In this document: positions 8,643 through 16,046 of the stretch, piece by piece | Layout: the number at the start of each line of letters is the position of its first letter | Position numbering within the stretch: the stretch's first letter is position 1 | Translations under genes and position numbers: made by a program | Source: Mycolicibacterium fallax | GTDB lineage: Bacteria > Actinomycetota > Actinomycetes > Mycobacteriales > Mycobacteriaceae | Direction: 5' to 3' | Length of the DNA: 64,000 nucleotides | Assembly: GCF_010726955.1 (NCBI RefSeq) | Contig: NZ_AP022603.1 | Span: 372,001 to 436,000, forward strand | The notes under the pieces: generated by a model | The model's input: the letters and a program-made list of their open reading frames with translations, nothing else | What the model was told of the DNA's origin: nothing | Databases searched by the model: none

Positions 8643-9437
8643 ATGAGCGATTACCGCGCCCCGGTCGGGGCGCCCATCTGGTTTGACCTGGTCAGCAGCG
8701 ACCCGGAGCGGGCCGGTCAGTTCTACGGCGCGATCTTCGGCTGGGAACTGCAGGCCCCGGCGCGCCCCGATCTCGGCGGCTACCGCAACTTCACCCTCGG
8801 CGGCGAACCGATCGCCGGCGTCATGACACCGATGCCCGACGGGCCGCGTGATGTCTGGTCGGTCTACCTGCACAGCGCCGACGTGGCGGCCACCGGTGCT
8901 GCCGTGCAGGCGGCCGGCGGCACCGTCGTCGTCGAATCGATGCCGGTCGCCGAGCTGGGCGCCATGCTGGTGGCCACCGACCCGGCCGGCGCAACGATCG
9001 GTTTCTGGCAGCCGGGCAGCCACCCGGGATTCACCGAGTGGGGCAGCCACGGCGCCCCGTACTGGTTCGAATGCCACAGCCAGGACTACGCCGCGTCGCT
9101 GGCGTTCTACCCGGCGGTGACCGGGGCGGTGCTGGAGGAGGTCGGTACCGGCGGAGACCCGGCGGTACCCGGCCCGGACCGCTACAGCGTGCTGCGTTTC
9201 GGCGAGACCGGCTACGGCGGGATCATGGACGCCGCCGGGTTGCACCCGGCCGGCACGCCGTCGTTCTGGCAGGTTTACATCACCGTCGACGACGTGGCGG
9301 CCACCGTCGCGCGGGCGGCGGAGCTGGGGGCGGGGATCCTGATGCCGGGCGAGGACACCCCGTACGGCACGCTGGCGGCCATCACCGATCCGCTCGGCGC
9401 GGTGATCTGCCTGGGCCACCCGCCGGCCGGCATGTGA
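8643..9437 (+). CDS. Two-domain VOC (glyoxalase/dioxygenase fold) protein
   Basis: A 264-residue protein of two tandem vicinal-oxygen-chelate domains. The first runs from APIWFDLVSSDPERAGQFYG to GATIGFWQPG, the second from GAPYWFECHSQDYAASLAFY to DPLGAVICLG. The arrangement resembles mycobacterial Rv0577/CFP32-type proteins, whose biochemical role is not settled. The ATG is preceded by GTGAGGAC. The 157 bp upstream carries no further gene. It faces a convergent DUF4334 gene 7 bp away. I can support the fold but not a substrate; antibiotic binding, glyoxalase-like and signalling roles all occur in such families. Confidence 0.85.
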   Translation: MSDYRAPVGAPIWFDLVSSDPERAGQFYGAIFGWELQAPARPDLGGYRNFTLGGEPIAGVMTPMPDGPRDVWSVYLHSADVAATGAAVQAAGGTVVVESMPVAELGAMLVATDPAGATIGFWQPGSHPGFTEWGSHGAPYWFECHSQDYAASLAFYPAVTGAVLEEVGTGGDPAVPGPDRYSVLRFGETGYGGIMDAAGLHPAGTPSFWQVYITVDDVAATVARAAELGAGILMPGEDTPYGTLAAITDPLGAVICLGHPPAGM

Positions 9438-9444
9438 GCCGCGG

Positions 9445-10020
9445 TCAGCGCACCGGCAGCGAGTCGTCGCGGCGCAGCACAAAGAAGTACGGGCGGCGGG
9501 ATCCGCGGGCATCCATCGCGCCCAGCACGGCCTGCACCGGGGTGTCGGCGGCGCCGGGATCGAGTCGACGGAACACATCCATGATCGGCAACTGGTCGTA
9601 GATCATCGTCGCGGTGTCCACGCCGCGGTAGCGGGTGGTGCGCAGCCTGGCCTTGGATCCGCGGGCGGCCAACGCGGGGCGCAGCGCGGTGATGCCCCGG
9701 GCCACCGGCAGCCGATGGCGGCCGGGCAGCCTGCCGGTCGCGCCCAGGCCGGCGAAGGCCAGCGTCGGGTTCAGCGGCCACAGCGCGCTGCCGTCGGCGG
9801 TCGGGAACAGCAACGGGTGCACGGTCTCGGCGTCGACGAACTGCTTGCCCCGCCAGCCGCTGAGCTCCAGCATGCCGTCCATCGGATGCCCGGTCGGCAG
9901 CTCGGCGCCGTGCCAGGTGCCGATCATCGACGCGGCGTCGACGGCCGGGGCGGCGTCGAACAACGCCAGCGCCTCCTCGGTGGCGGTGGGGGCGGTCGGC
10001 AGCACCTCGGCGAGCAGCAT
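9445..10020 (-). CDS. DUF4334 / GXWXG-motif domain protein
   Basis: A 191-residue soluble protein. The N-terminal part has IGTWHGAELPTGHPMDGML, the GXWXG motif, followed by WRGKQFVDAETVHPLLF. The C-terminal part has the DUF4334 core (TTRYRGVDTATMIYDQLPIM and YFFVLRR). These families are common in actinobacteria and have no firmly known function; a small-ligand-binding beta barrel has been suggested. The ATG at 10020 follows TATGCT-N6 on the minus strand, which fits a leaderless mRNA. It is divergent from the UPF0225 gene, and a perfect GACACGTGTC palindrome (10035-10044) lies between them. Confidence 0.8.
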   Translation of the reverse strand: MLLAEVLPTAPTATEEALALFDAAPAVDAASMIGTWHGAELPTGHPMDGMLELSGWRGKQFVDAETVHPLLFPTADGSALWPLNPTLAFAGLGATGRLPGRHRLPVARGITALRPALAARGSKARLRTTRYRGVDTATMIYDQLPIMDVFRRLDPGAADTPVQAVLGAMDARGSRRPYFFVLRRDDSLPVR

Positions 10021-10025
10021 GCCCG

Positions 10026-10031
10026 AAGCAT
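10026..10031 (-). promoter_or_regulatory. -10 element of the DUF4334 gene (leaderless), with adjacent palindrome
   Basis: TATGCT on the minus strand is followed by 5-6 nt and the ATG at 10020. Just upstream, GACACGTGTC (10035-10044) is a perfect 10-bp palindrome in the intergenic space shared with the plus-strand UPF0225 gene, a possible operator. Confidence 0.5.
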
Positions 10032-10092
10032 ACTCGACACGTGTCAAGTATGCGGGCACGGCTGGTGTGTGGCAGCAGGGCAGACTGTGTCG

Positions 10093-10476
10093 ATGAGCGG
10101 TTCGCAACCCTGCCCGTGTGGCACCGGTGAGCGGTACGACCGATGCTGTGGGCCGCTGCACCGCGGCGAACGCCGGCCGGACACCGCCGCGGCGCTGATG
10201 CGCTCGCGCTACAGCGCATTCGCCGTCGGCGACGTCGACTACCTGTGGCGCAGCTGGCACCCGAGCACCCGGCCCAACCGGGTCGATCCGGACCCGGGCA
10301 CCGTCTGGACCGGGCTGGAGATCCTGGATGTGGTGGCCGGGCAACCCGGCGACGAGCGCGGCGAGGTGGAGTTCCGGGCGCACCACCGCGACCCGGCCGG
10401 GCGGCCCGGGGTGCTGCACGCGCGGTCCCGATTCGCCGTGCGCGCCGGACGCTGGCTGTACCTCGACGATGCGTAG
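10093..10476 (+). CDS. UPF0225 / YchJ-family SEC-C motif protein
   Basis: A 127-residue protein. It begins with a SEC-C-type zinc knuckle CPCGTGERYDRCCGPLH (about residues 7-23), followed by an NTF2-like domain (MRSRYSAFAVGDVDYLWRSW). The C-terminal SEC-C knuckle found in longer relatives such as E. coli YchJ is absent, so this is the short form. The family is widespread but uncharacterised; metal binding by the CPC...CC cluster is likely. It is divergent from the DUF4334 gene and followed 85 bp later by a secreted-protein gene that appears to have its own promoter. Confidence 0.85.
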   Translation: MSGSQPCPCGTGERYDRCCGPLHRGERRPDTAAALMRSRYSAFAVGDVDYLWRSWHPSTRPNRVDPDPGTVWTGLEILDVVAGQPGDERGEVEFRAHHRDPAGRPGVLHARSRFAVRAGRWLYLDDA

Positions 10477-10480
10477 GGCT

Positions 10481-10511
10481 GGATCTGCAACGGCCCGGAT
10501 CTGCAACGGCC
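10481..10511. repeat. Short tandem repeat, 16-bp period, two copies
   Basis: GGATCTGCAACGGCC occurs at 10481-10495 and again at 10497-10511, in the spacer before the secreted-protein promoter. No function is evident. Confidence 0.8.
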
Positions 10512-10548
10512 GGGGATTTCTGCGTGCTGGGGCCGGCCCGGTCGATGC

Positions 10549-10554
10549 TAGGTT
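10549..10554 (+). promoter_or_regulatory. -10 element of the secreted-protein gene (leaderless)
   Basis: TAGGTT is followed by TTCCTG (6 nt) and the GTG start at 10561, the leaderless spacing. Confidence 0.6.
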
Positions 10555-10560
10555 TTCCTG

Positions 10561-11382
10561 GTGCGCTTTCGGCAATCCACTCGACTGATCGGCGCGGCGC
10601 TGGTCGCTGCCGCGGCGCTGGTGGCCGGACCGGTCGGCGTCGCGACGGCCGCACCCGAGGACGCGCCGACCTGCAAGGCGCACGTCGACGCCTTCGACAC
10701 CGTCGTTCGTGACATCGAGACGCACAACGCCAAGCCGCATCTGTTCGATCCCAGCCAGCAGGCCGAGTTCAACGCCTACAACGCGGCCGCGGCCGCCTTG
10801 AACGCCCGGCTGGCGTCGATCCGCACCAAGCGGCTGGCCTGCGAGGTGGCCGTCAAGAGCCTCGGCGGCGCCCCGGCGGCGATGCCGGCCGGCTTCCCGG
10901 CGCTGATCAGCGCGGTCAAACCGACCGGCAGCACCGTCTCAACAACGGCCGCCGCGACGTTCACCGTCGGCCTGGCCGATCTGGTCACCGCCGACACCTG
11001 GGGCGAGCAGAACCTGCAGGGCAAAAAGCGGCCCGCCGTCGGCGACAACGACCCGGCCTTCGACGGGGCCGTCATCACCGGCTATTCCGACGGCAGCCCG
11101 GCCGTCAGCGCCGAGGCTGTGCTGCCGATCGCCGATGTGCTGGCGCTGCCGAAGTTCTTCGACCTGACCCCGGAGAACCAGTGGGCGATCCTGATGGCGC
11201 GCAAAAACCACCGGTGGATCTCCAATCAGGCGCTGCTGGCGCGCGTCTCGGCGAGCGTGGCGGCGATCAACGGCCTGGACCAGGATTGGCTGCGCAATCA
11301 GGACCAACAGGCCAAGACCGCCCGGGAGGCCCTGACCAGCGGGATCGACCTCCTGGCGCAAAGCCAGGATCTGCCCAGGTAG
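10561..11382 (+). CDS. Secreted protein of unknown function
   Basis: A 273-residue protein with a clear Sec signal peptide: basic start MRFRQSTR, a hydrophobic stretch to about residue 25, and a cleavage site near ATA-APED at about residue 30. There is no lipobox, so it should be released or cell-wall associated. The mature part has few cysteines (THL-type residues aside, one at CKAHVDAF and one at RLACEVAV, which could form a disulfide), a helical Ala-rich segment and a central region DTWGEQNLQGKKRPA. I do not recognise a catalytic family. The GTG start follows TAGGTT-N6. The next gene, a membrane-anchored protein, starts 10 bp downstream, so they are probably co-transcribed. Confidence 0.8.
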   Translation: MRFRQSTRLIGAALVAAAALVAGPVGVATAAPEDAPTCKAHVDAFDTVVRDIETHNAKPHLFDPSQQAEFNAYNAAAAALNARLASIRTKRLACEVAVKSLGGAPAAMPAGFPALISAVKPTGSTVSTTAAATFTVGLADLVTADTWGEQNLQGKKRPAVGDNDPAFDGAVITGYSDGSPAVSAEAVLPIADVLALPKFFDLTPENQWAILMARKNHRWISNQALLARVSASVAAINGLDQDWLRNQDQQAKTAREALTSGIDLLAQSQDLPR

Positions 11383-11392
11383 GAGCGTCGTC

Positions 11393-12121
11393 GTGAGTCA
11401 ACCCCCCGGCCCGCAGGGCAGCTATCCGGGCCAGCCGCCGCGGGCCTTCGACCCGAACGCTCCGGTGGAGTATCCGGCCGAGCCGCCGGTCAGCTACGGC
11501 ATGCCCGGTGCCGGCGGGCCGGTGATGCCGCAGATGCCGCCGCAGCCCGCGATGCCGCCGCAGCCGGTGGCGCCGGGCCCGCAGGGCTGGGTGGCGGGGT
11601 ACCCGGCGGTGATGCCGCCGGGTGGTCAGCCCGGCATGCCGGGTGGCTGGCCGTATCCCGGCGCGCCGGTGCCGGCGGAGCCGGGCGCCACCGAGCCGGC
11701 CGGCAAAAACCGCAAGAAGTGGTTCATCGTCGGGGCGACCGTGCTGGTCATCGCCCTGGTCGGCGGCGGCATCGGGATCTACCAGGTGTTCTTCTCCGGT
11801 GCCCGCGATCGCGACGCGATCAACACCGCCGCCGTGGAGTTCACCCGCGCCGCGGCCGCCGGGGACGCCCAGCAGGTGCGCGACCTGCTGTGCGAGCAGG
11901 AGGCCGCCGCGGTTCCCAGTATCAACCCGCCCGCCGGGGCGAGCGTCGAACCGGCCGATGACCTGCAGGTCGTCGTCGGAACCGTCGAGGTGCGCGACGA
12001 CGTCGGATCGGCCGCGGTCACCAAGGGCTCGGACTCCGACGTGACGTTGTACTTCCGCAAGGAATCCGACAAGTGGACGGTCTGCGCGTCGGCGGAAGAC
12101 GACTTCACCGCCGCCAAATAG
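11393..12121 (+). CDS. Proline-rich single-pass membrane protein with an extracytoplasmic C-terminal domain
   Basis: A 242-residue protein in three parts. Residues 1-105 are a Pro/Gly-rich cytoplasmic tail with repeats such as MPPQPAMPPQP. Residues about 108-132 are a transmembrane helix (WFIVGATVLVIALVGGGIGI) after basic NRKK. The rest is an extracytoplasmic domain of about 110 residues (RDRDAINTAAVEFTRAAAAGD) resembling the small NTF2-like/DUF4878 domains on many mycobacterial membrane proteins. The GTG start follows GGTAGGAG. It is probably co-transcribed with the secreted protein upstream. Function is unknown; a cell-envelope role is inferred. Confidence 0.8.
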   Translation: MSQPPGPQGSYPGQPPRAFDPNAPVEYPAEPPVSYGMPGAGGPVMPQMPPQPAMPPQPVAPGPQGWVAGYPAVMPPGGQPGMPGGWPYPGAPVPAEPGATEPAGKNRKKWFIVGATVLVIALVGGGIGIYQVFFSGARDRDAINTAAVEFTRAAAAGDAQQVRDLLCEQEAAAVPSINPPAGASVEPADDLQVVVGTVEVRDDVGSAAVTKGSDSDVTLYFRKESDKWTVCASAEDDFTAAK

Positions 12122-12155
12122 CGTCGCGGGGCTAGGGTTCGGGACCAAGCGCCGG

Positions 12156-12206
12156 TATACTCCAGATTAAATTCAGTTCAAACTGTCGACATATGACGTC
12201 AGTTTG
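12156..12206 (+). promoter_or_regulatory. Promoter and operator of the 12228-16030 operon
   Basis: An AT-rich island with a -10 TATACT (12156-12161). Downstream is a 28-bp dyad centred on CATATG, running from CAAACTG (12179-12185) to CAGTTTG (12200-12206), with 12 of 14 base pairs symmetric. The dyad covers the start of the transcribed region, where a repressor would block elongation or initiation. No regulator gene is adjacent, so the regulator must be encoded elsewhere. Confidence 0.6.
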
Positions 12207-12227
12207 TAAAATTTATGGAGGCCGGAG

Positions 12228-13136
12228 ATGCTCAACGTCGAGGATCGGGCTGCGCAGTCCCGGGGCGGCGCCCCGGATCACGAGTCGATCGTGTTGCAGG
12301 CCCGCGATGTGCACTACGACTGGTCGGACCTGCCGGTGCACTACATTCCCGGCGAGCCCTTCGTCACGCACTTCTGCAACGTGCTGCACCTGCTGCTGCC
12401 CGCCGGTGAGGAATTCTTCGTCGAGGTGTTCAAGCAGGCCCTGCCGCTGATCCAGGACGATCAGCTGCGGCTGGACGTGCAGGGCTTCATCGGCCAGGAG
12501 GCGATGCATTCGCAGACCCACGCCGACGTCGTCGAACACCTGCGCGGCCAGGGCCTGGACATGTCGCGCTACACCGACCAGATGCGCTGGCTGTTCGAGA
12601 AGATGCTCGGCGACCGCCCCCGCTGGAGCAAGCGCAGGCAGCGGACCTGGCTGCTGGAGCGCATCGCGCTGGTGTCCGCGATCGAGCACTACACCGCCAT
12701 CCTCGGCGAGTGGATCCTGGACACCCCGCAGCTCGACGAGGTCGGCGCCCACCCGGCGATGCTGGACATGCTGCGCTGGCACGGCGCCGAAGAGGTCGAG
12801 CACAAGGCGGTCGCCTTCGACGTCATGAAGCACCTGAAGGCGGGCTACTTCCGGCAGGTGCGGACCCAATGGCTGGTCACCCCGCTGCTGCTGCTGCTGT
12901 GGATCCGCGGGGTGCGGTTCATGTACTCCATCGACCCGGAGCTGCCGGCGGGCACCAAGGCGCGCTGGCGGGACTGGATGATCGCCGCGCGCCGCGGGCT
13001 GGTCCCCGGACCGCTGCGGTTCGTCCGGATGGTCGGCGCCTACTACCGGCCCGGCTTCCATCCCGCCCAGCTCGGTGGGATCGAGCAGGCGGTCAACTAC
13101 CTGTCCATCTCGCCGTCCGCGCGCGCCGCCCACTGA
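12228..13136 (+). CDS. Predicted metal-dependent hydrolase (COG3687, ferritin-like fold)
   Basis: A 302-residue protein of the PF10118/COG3687 family. Repeated acidic/histidine motifs on long helices are visible: GQEAMHSQTH, IEHYTAILGEW and WHGAEEVEHKAVAFD. They look like a di-metal site of the ferritin-like class. A hydrophobic segment TPLLLLLWIRGVRF near residue 218 may contact the membrane. The ATG at 12228 follows GGAGGCCGGAG. It heads an operon with the EphD-type fusion (8 bp gap) and a flavin/ferredoxin reductase. A lipid desaturation or hydroxylation pathway with the reductase as electron donor is plausible but inferred. Confidence 0.85.
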   Translation: MLNVEDRAAQSRGGAPDHESIVLQARDVHYDWSDLPVHYIPGEPFVTHFCNVLHLLLPAGEEFFVEVFKQALPLIQDDQLRLDVQGFIGQEAMHSQTHADVVEHLRGQGLDMSRYTDQMRWLFEKMLGDRPRWSKRRQRTWLLERIALVSAIEHYTAILGEWILDTPQLDEVGAHPAMLDMLRWHGAEEVEHKAVAFDVMKHLKAGYFRQVRTQWLVTPLLLLLWIRGVRFMYSIDPELPAGTKARWRDWMIAARRGLVPGPLRFVRMVGAYYRPGFHPAQLGGIEQAVNYLSISPSARAAH

Positions 13137-13143
13137 GGAACCC

Positions 13144-14949
13144 ATGACCAGCATTGAGTCCGTCACGACGGTGACGGCCAGCGATGGTGTCACGCTGGCC
13201 GTGCACCGCTACACCGAGATCGACCCGGCCCGCCCGACCCTGCTGGCCGTGCACGGCTACCCGGACAACCACCACGTCTGGGACGGTGTCGCCGAGGCGC
13301 TGGCCGAGGGGGACACCGCCGGGGCTTATACCGCCGGGTCCTACACCGCCGGGGCCTACAACATTGTGGCCTTCGACGTGCGCGGGGCCGGCGACTCCAC
13401 CGAGCCGGCGCACCGGGACGGCTACCGTTTCCCGCAGCTGATCGCCGACATCGGCGCGGTCATCGACCACCTCGGCGTCGACAAGGTGCACCTGCTCGGG
13501 CACGACTGGGGCTCCATTCAGGGCTGGGCCGCGGTCACCGACCCGGCGCTGATGCCCCGGATTGCGTCCTACACCTCGATCTCCGGCCCGCACCTGGAGT
13601 ACGCCGGCAAGTTCCTGCGGTCGGGGCGCACCCCGGCCGGGCTCGCCGCGGTCGGCAAACAGCTGCTGGCATCGGGCTACATCGGCTTCTTTCTCACCCC
13701 GCGGGTGCCCGAGGCGGTCTTCGGCTCCAGGTTCGGCGGCCGGATCATCGACACCTTGGACCGGATCGGCCGGACCAGCACCCGCACCCGGCGGGCCCCG
13801 GCGTTCCGCACCAAGCGGGATTTCACCAACGGGCTCAACCTGTACCGCGCCAACATGCCCGCCCCGATGGTGTCGCCGCCGGCCGAGCTGCCGCCGACCA
13901 CGGTGCCGGTCCAGGTGCTGGTGCCGCGGATGGACATCTTTGTGACCCCGGCGCTGCAGCGGTTCACCGGCGCCATTCCCGAGGGCGGCCGGGTGGTGTC
14001 GATCGAGGGCGGCCACTGGGTCGTCACCGCGCGGCCCGACGTCATCGCCGCGCTGACCGCCGAATGGATCGACCGCGCCGAGGCGGGCGGCACCGCCGCG
14101 GGTGCCGAGCGGGCGACCGAGCCCCGCCGGGTGGCCGGCAGCCTGGCCCTGGTCACCGGGGCCGGCTCCGGCATCGGCCGGGCCACCGCGGTGGAACTGG
14201 CCCGCCAGGGCGCGCGCACCGTGATCGTCGTCGACCGCGACGAGGACGCCGCCGCCGACACCGCGGCCGCGGTAACCGCCGCGGGTGCCCGGGCGGCCGC
14301 CTACCGGGTCGACGTCACCGACGAGGACGCGGTGAAAAACCTTGCCGCACAGGTCAACTCCGAGCACGGCGTGATCGACATCCTGATCAACAACGCCGGC
14401 ATTGGGATGGCCGGTCGATTCCTGGAGACCACCGCGCAGAACTGGGAGGCGATCCTCGGGGTGAACCTCGGCGGTGTGCTGAACTGCAGCCGCGCGTTCG
14501 CCGAGCAGATGGTCACCCGCGGGCGCGGCGGCAGCATCATCAACATCGCGTCGGCCTCGGCGTACCTGCCGTCGAAATCGATGGTCGCCTACGGCACCAC
14601 CAAGGCCGCGGTGTTGGCATTCAGCGAATCGCTGCGCGCCGACCTGGCCGACGACGGCATCGCCGTCACCGCGGTGTGCCCGGGCTTCGTCAACACCAAC
14701 ATCGCCACCAGCACGGTCTACGCCGGGATGAGCGCCGCCGACCAGGACCGCGCCCGGGCCAAGGCCGACGCCGCCTACCGGCGCCGCAACTACACCCCGG
14801 AGGCCACCGCCCGGGCGATCGTCAAGGCCGTGCGGACCGCGCCGGCGGTGCTTCCGGTCGCGCCGGAATCCCGGCTCGGCTACGCGATGCGACGGATCAG
14901 CCCCGGCGCGATCCGGCTGCTGGCCCGCTACGACATTCGGCAGAGCTGA
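13144..14949 (+). CDS. ephD: EphD-like fusion: epoxide-hydrolase-type alpha/beta hydrolase + short-chain dehydrogenase
   Basis: A 601-residue two-domain enzyme. Residues 1-330 are an alpha/beta hydrolase with HGYPDNHHVW, nucleophile motif GHDWGS and a late GGHWV. Residues about 335-601 are an SDR with TGAGSGIG, NNAG and YGTTK. The order matches M. tuberculosis EphD (Rv2214c), reported to act in mycolic-acid metabolism; the reaction here is inferred from that. Unusual is a run of three 5-residue repeats, TAGAY-TAGSY-TAGAY (residues 58-72), from three 15-bp DNA repeats in the hydrolase domain just before NIVAFDVRGAGDS. It is the middle gene of a three-gene operon. Confidence 0.87.
   Translation: MTSIESVTTVTASDGVTLAVHRYTEIDPARPTLLAVHGYPDNHHVWDGVAEALAEGDTAGAYTAGSYTAGAYNIVAFDVRGAGDSTEPAHRDGYRFPQLIADIGAVIDHLGVDKVHLLGHDWGSIQGWAAVTDPALMPRIASYTSISGPHLEYAGKFLRSGRTPAGLAAVGKQLLASGYIGFFLTPRVPEAVFGSRFGGRIIDTLDRIGRTSTRTRRAPAFRTKRDFTNGLNLYRANMPAPMVSPPAELPPTTVPVQVLVPRMDIFVTPALQRFTGAIPEGGRVVSIEGGHWVVTARPDVIAALTAEWIDRAEAGGTAAGAERATEPRRVAGSLALVTGAGSGIGRATAVELARQGARTVIVVDRDEDAAADTAAAVTAAGARAAAYRVDVTDEDAVKNLAAQVNSEHGVIDILINNAGIGMAGRFLETTAQNWEAILGVNLGGVLNCSRAFAEQMVTRGRGGSIINIASASAYLPSKSMVAYGTTKAAVLAFSESLRADLADDGIAVTAVCPGFVNTNIATSTVYAGMSAADQDRARAKADAAYRRRNYTPEATARAIVKAVRTAPAVLPVAPESRLGYAMRRISPGAIRLLARYDIRQS
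13315..13359 (+). repeat. Three tandem 15-bp repeats inside the ephD-like gene
   Basis: Three copies of ACCGCCGGGNCNTAY-like units encode TAGAY, TAGSY and TAGAY. They are in frame (15 bp), so copy-number change would lengthen or shorten a surface loop without breaking the protein. Confidence 0.85.
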
Positions 14950-14956
14950 GGCAGCC

Positions 14957-16030
14957 GTGTCCGAAAGTTTGTGGCAGTCCCGGCCGGCGGATCTGTACGG
15001 CCGGCGCAAGAGGGACCGGCTCGTCACCGTTTTCTGGGGCCTGAGCCGGCTGTTCAGCGTGATCGTCGCCGCGTCGCGGTGGACCCCGGCGAAGGTGGTG
15101 CCGGTGCGCCGGACCATCGACGCGGTCATCACCGAAAGGGTCGAACTCACCCCCGACGTCGTCGCGCTGACCCTGGTCGACCCCGACGGCGGGTTGCTGC
15201 CGGCCTGGACCCCGGGGGCACACATCGATGTGCGGCTGCCCTCGGGGCGGGTCCGGCAGTACTCGCTGAGCGGTCCGCCCGGGCGACGCACCGAATACCG
15301 CATCGCGGTGCGGCGGATCCCCGACGGCGGTGGCGGCTCGGTGGAGATGCACGGCCTGGCCCTCGGTGACACGCTGAGCTTCGAGGGGCCGCGCAACGCG
15401 TTCCACCTCGGCTCGGGGGAGTCGGACCTGCTGTTCGTCATCGGCGGTATCGGCGTCACCCCCATCCTGCCGATGATCCGGCAGGCGCAGGCGGCCGGAA
15501 TGAACTGGCGCGCAGTGTATGCCGGCCGCAGCCGGGAGTACATGCCGCTGTTGGACGAGGTGCTCGCGGTGGCGCCGGACCGGGTCACGGTGTGGGCCGA
15601 CGATGAGCGCGGCGGGTTCGCCGACGTGGCGGATCTGCTCGCCGATGCCGGCCCGCGGACCGCGGTGTACGTCTGCGGGCCGTCGGCGATGCTCGACGGG
15701 GTGCGGATCGCCCGCGACGAAAACGCCGACGCCCCACTGCACTACGAGCGGTTCTCCGCCGCGCCGGTGGTCGACGGGGTGCCCTTCGAACTGGAACTGG
15801 CCCGCTCGGGCCGGGTGCTGACCGTCCCGGCGGACCGCTCCGCGCTTGCGGTGCTGCTCGACGACGACCCGACCACCCCGTACTCGTGTCAGCAGGGCTT
15901 CTGCGGCACCTGCCGGGTCGGGGTGCGCGCCGGGAGCGTGCAGCGGCACGGCCGCACCGCCGAGGCCGACGACGAGATGCTGGTCTGCGTGTCCCGCAGC
16001 GGCGGCGAGCGGATCGTCATCGACCGCTGA
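14957..16030 (+). CDS. Ferredoxin-reductase-type oxidoreductase (PDR/VanB family) with C-terminal [2Fe-2S]
   Basis: A 357-residue electron-transfer protein. After an N-terminal hydrophobic or amphipathic segment (residues about 23-45) comes an FMN/FAD-binding barrel with RQYSLSG. Next is an NAD(P)-binding domain with GGIGVTPILPM and YVCGPSAML. Last is a plant-type [2Fe-2S] domain with the ligands CQQGFCGTC plus a later Cys (MLVCVS). The order is that of phthalate dioxygenase reductase and VanB. The GTG start at 14957 is 7 bp after the ephD-like stop. As last gene of the operon it probably feeds electrons to the di-metal protein encoded first; that partnership is inferred. Confidence 0.9.
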   Translation: MSESLWQSRPADLYGRRKRDRLVTVFWGLSRLFSVIVAASRWTPAKVVPVRRTIDAVITERVELTPDVVALTLVDPDGGLLPAWTPGAHIDVRLPSGRVRQYSLSGPPGRRTEYRIAVRRIPDGGGGSVEMHGLALGDTLSFEGPRNAFHLGSGESDLLFVIGGIGVTPILPMIRQAQAAGMNWRAVYAGRSREYMPLLDEVLAVAPDRVTVWADDERGGFADVADLLADAGPRTAVYVCGPSAMLDGVRIARDENADAPLHYERFSAAPVVDGVPFELELARSGRVLTVPADRSALAVLLDDDPTTPYSCQQGFCGTCRVGVRAGSVQRHGRTAEADDEMLVCVSRSGGERIVIDR

Positions 16031-16046
16031 TCTCTGCGGGCGCCGG

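Noticed and set aside
10032..10047. TTGACA on the minus strand as a -35 for the DUF4334 gene
   Set aside because: Only 10 bp separate it from the TATGCT -10, too short for a normal 16-18 bp spacer. The GACACGTGTC palindrome is a better reading of this sequence.
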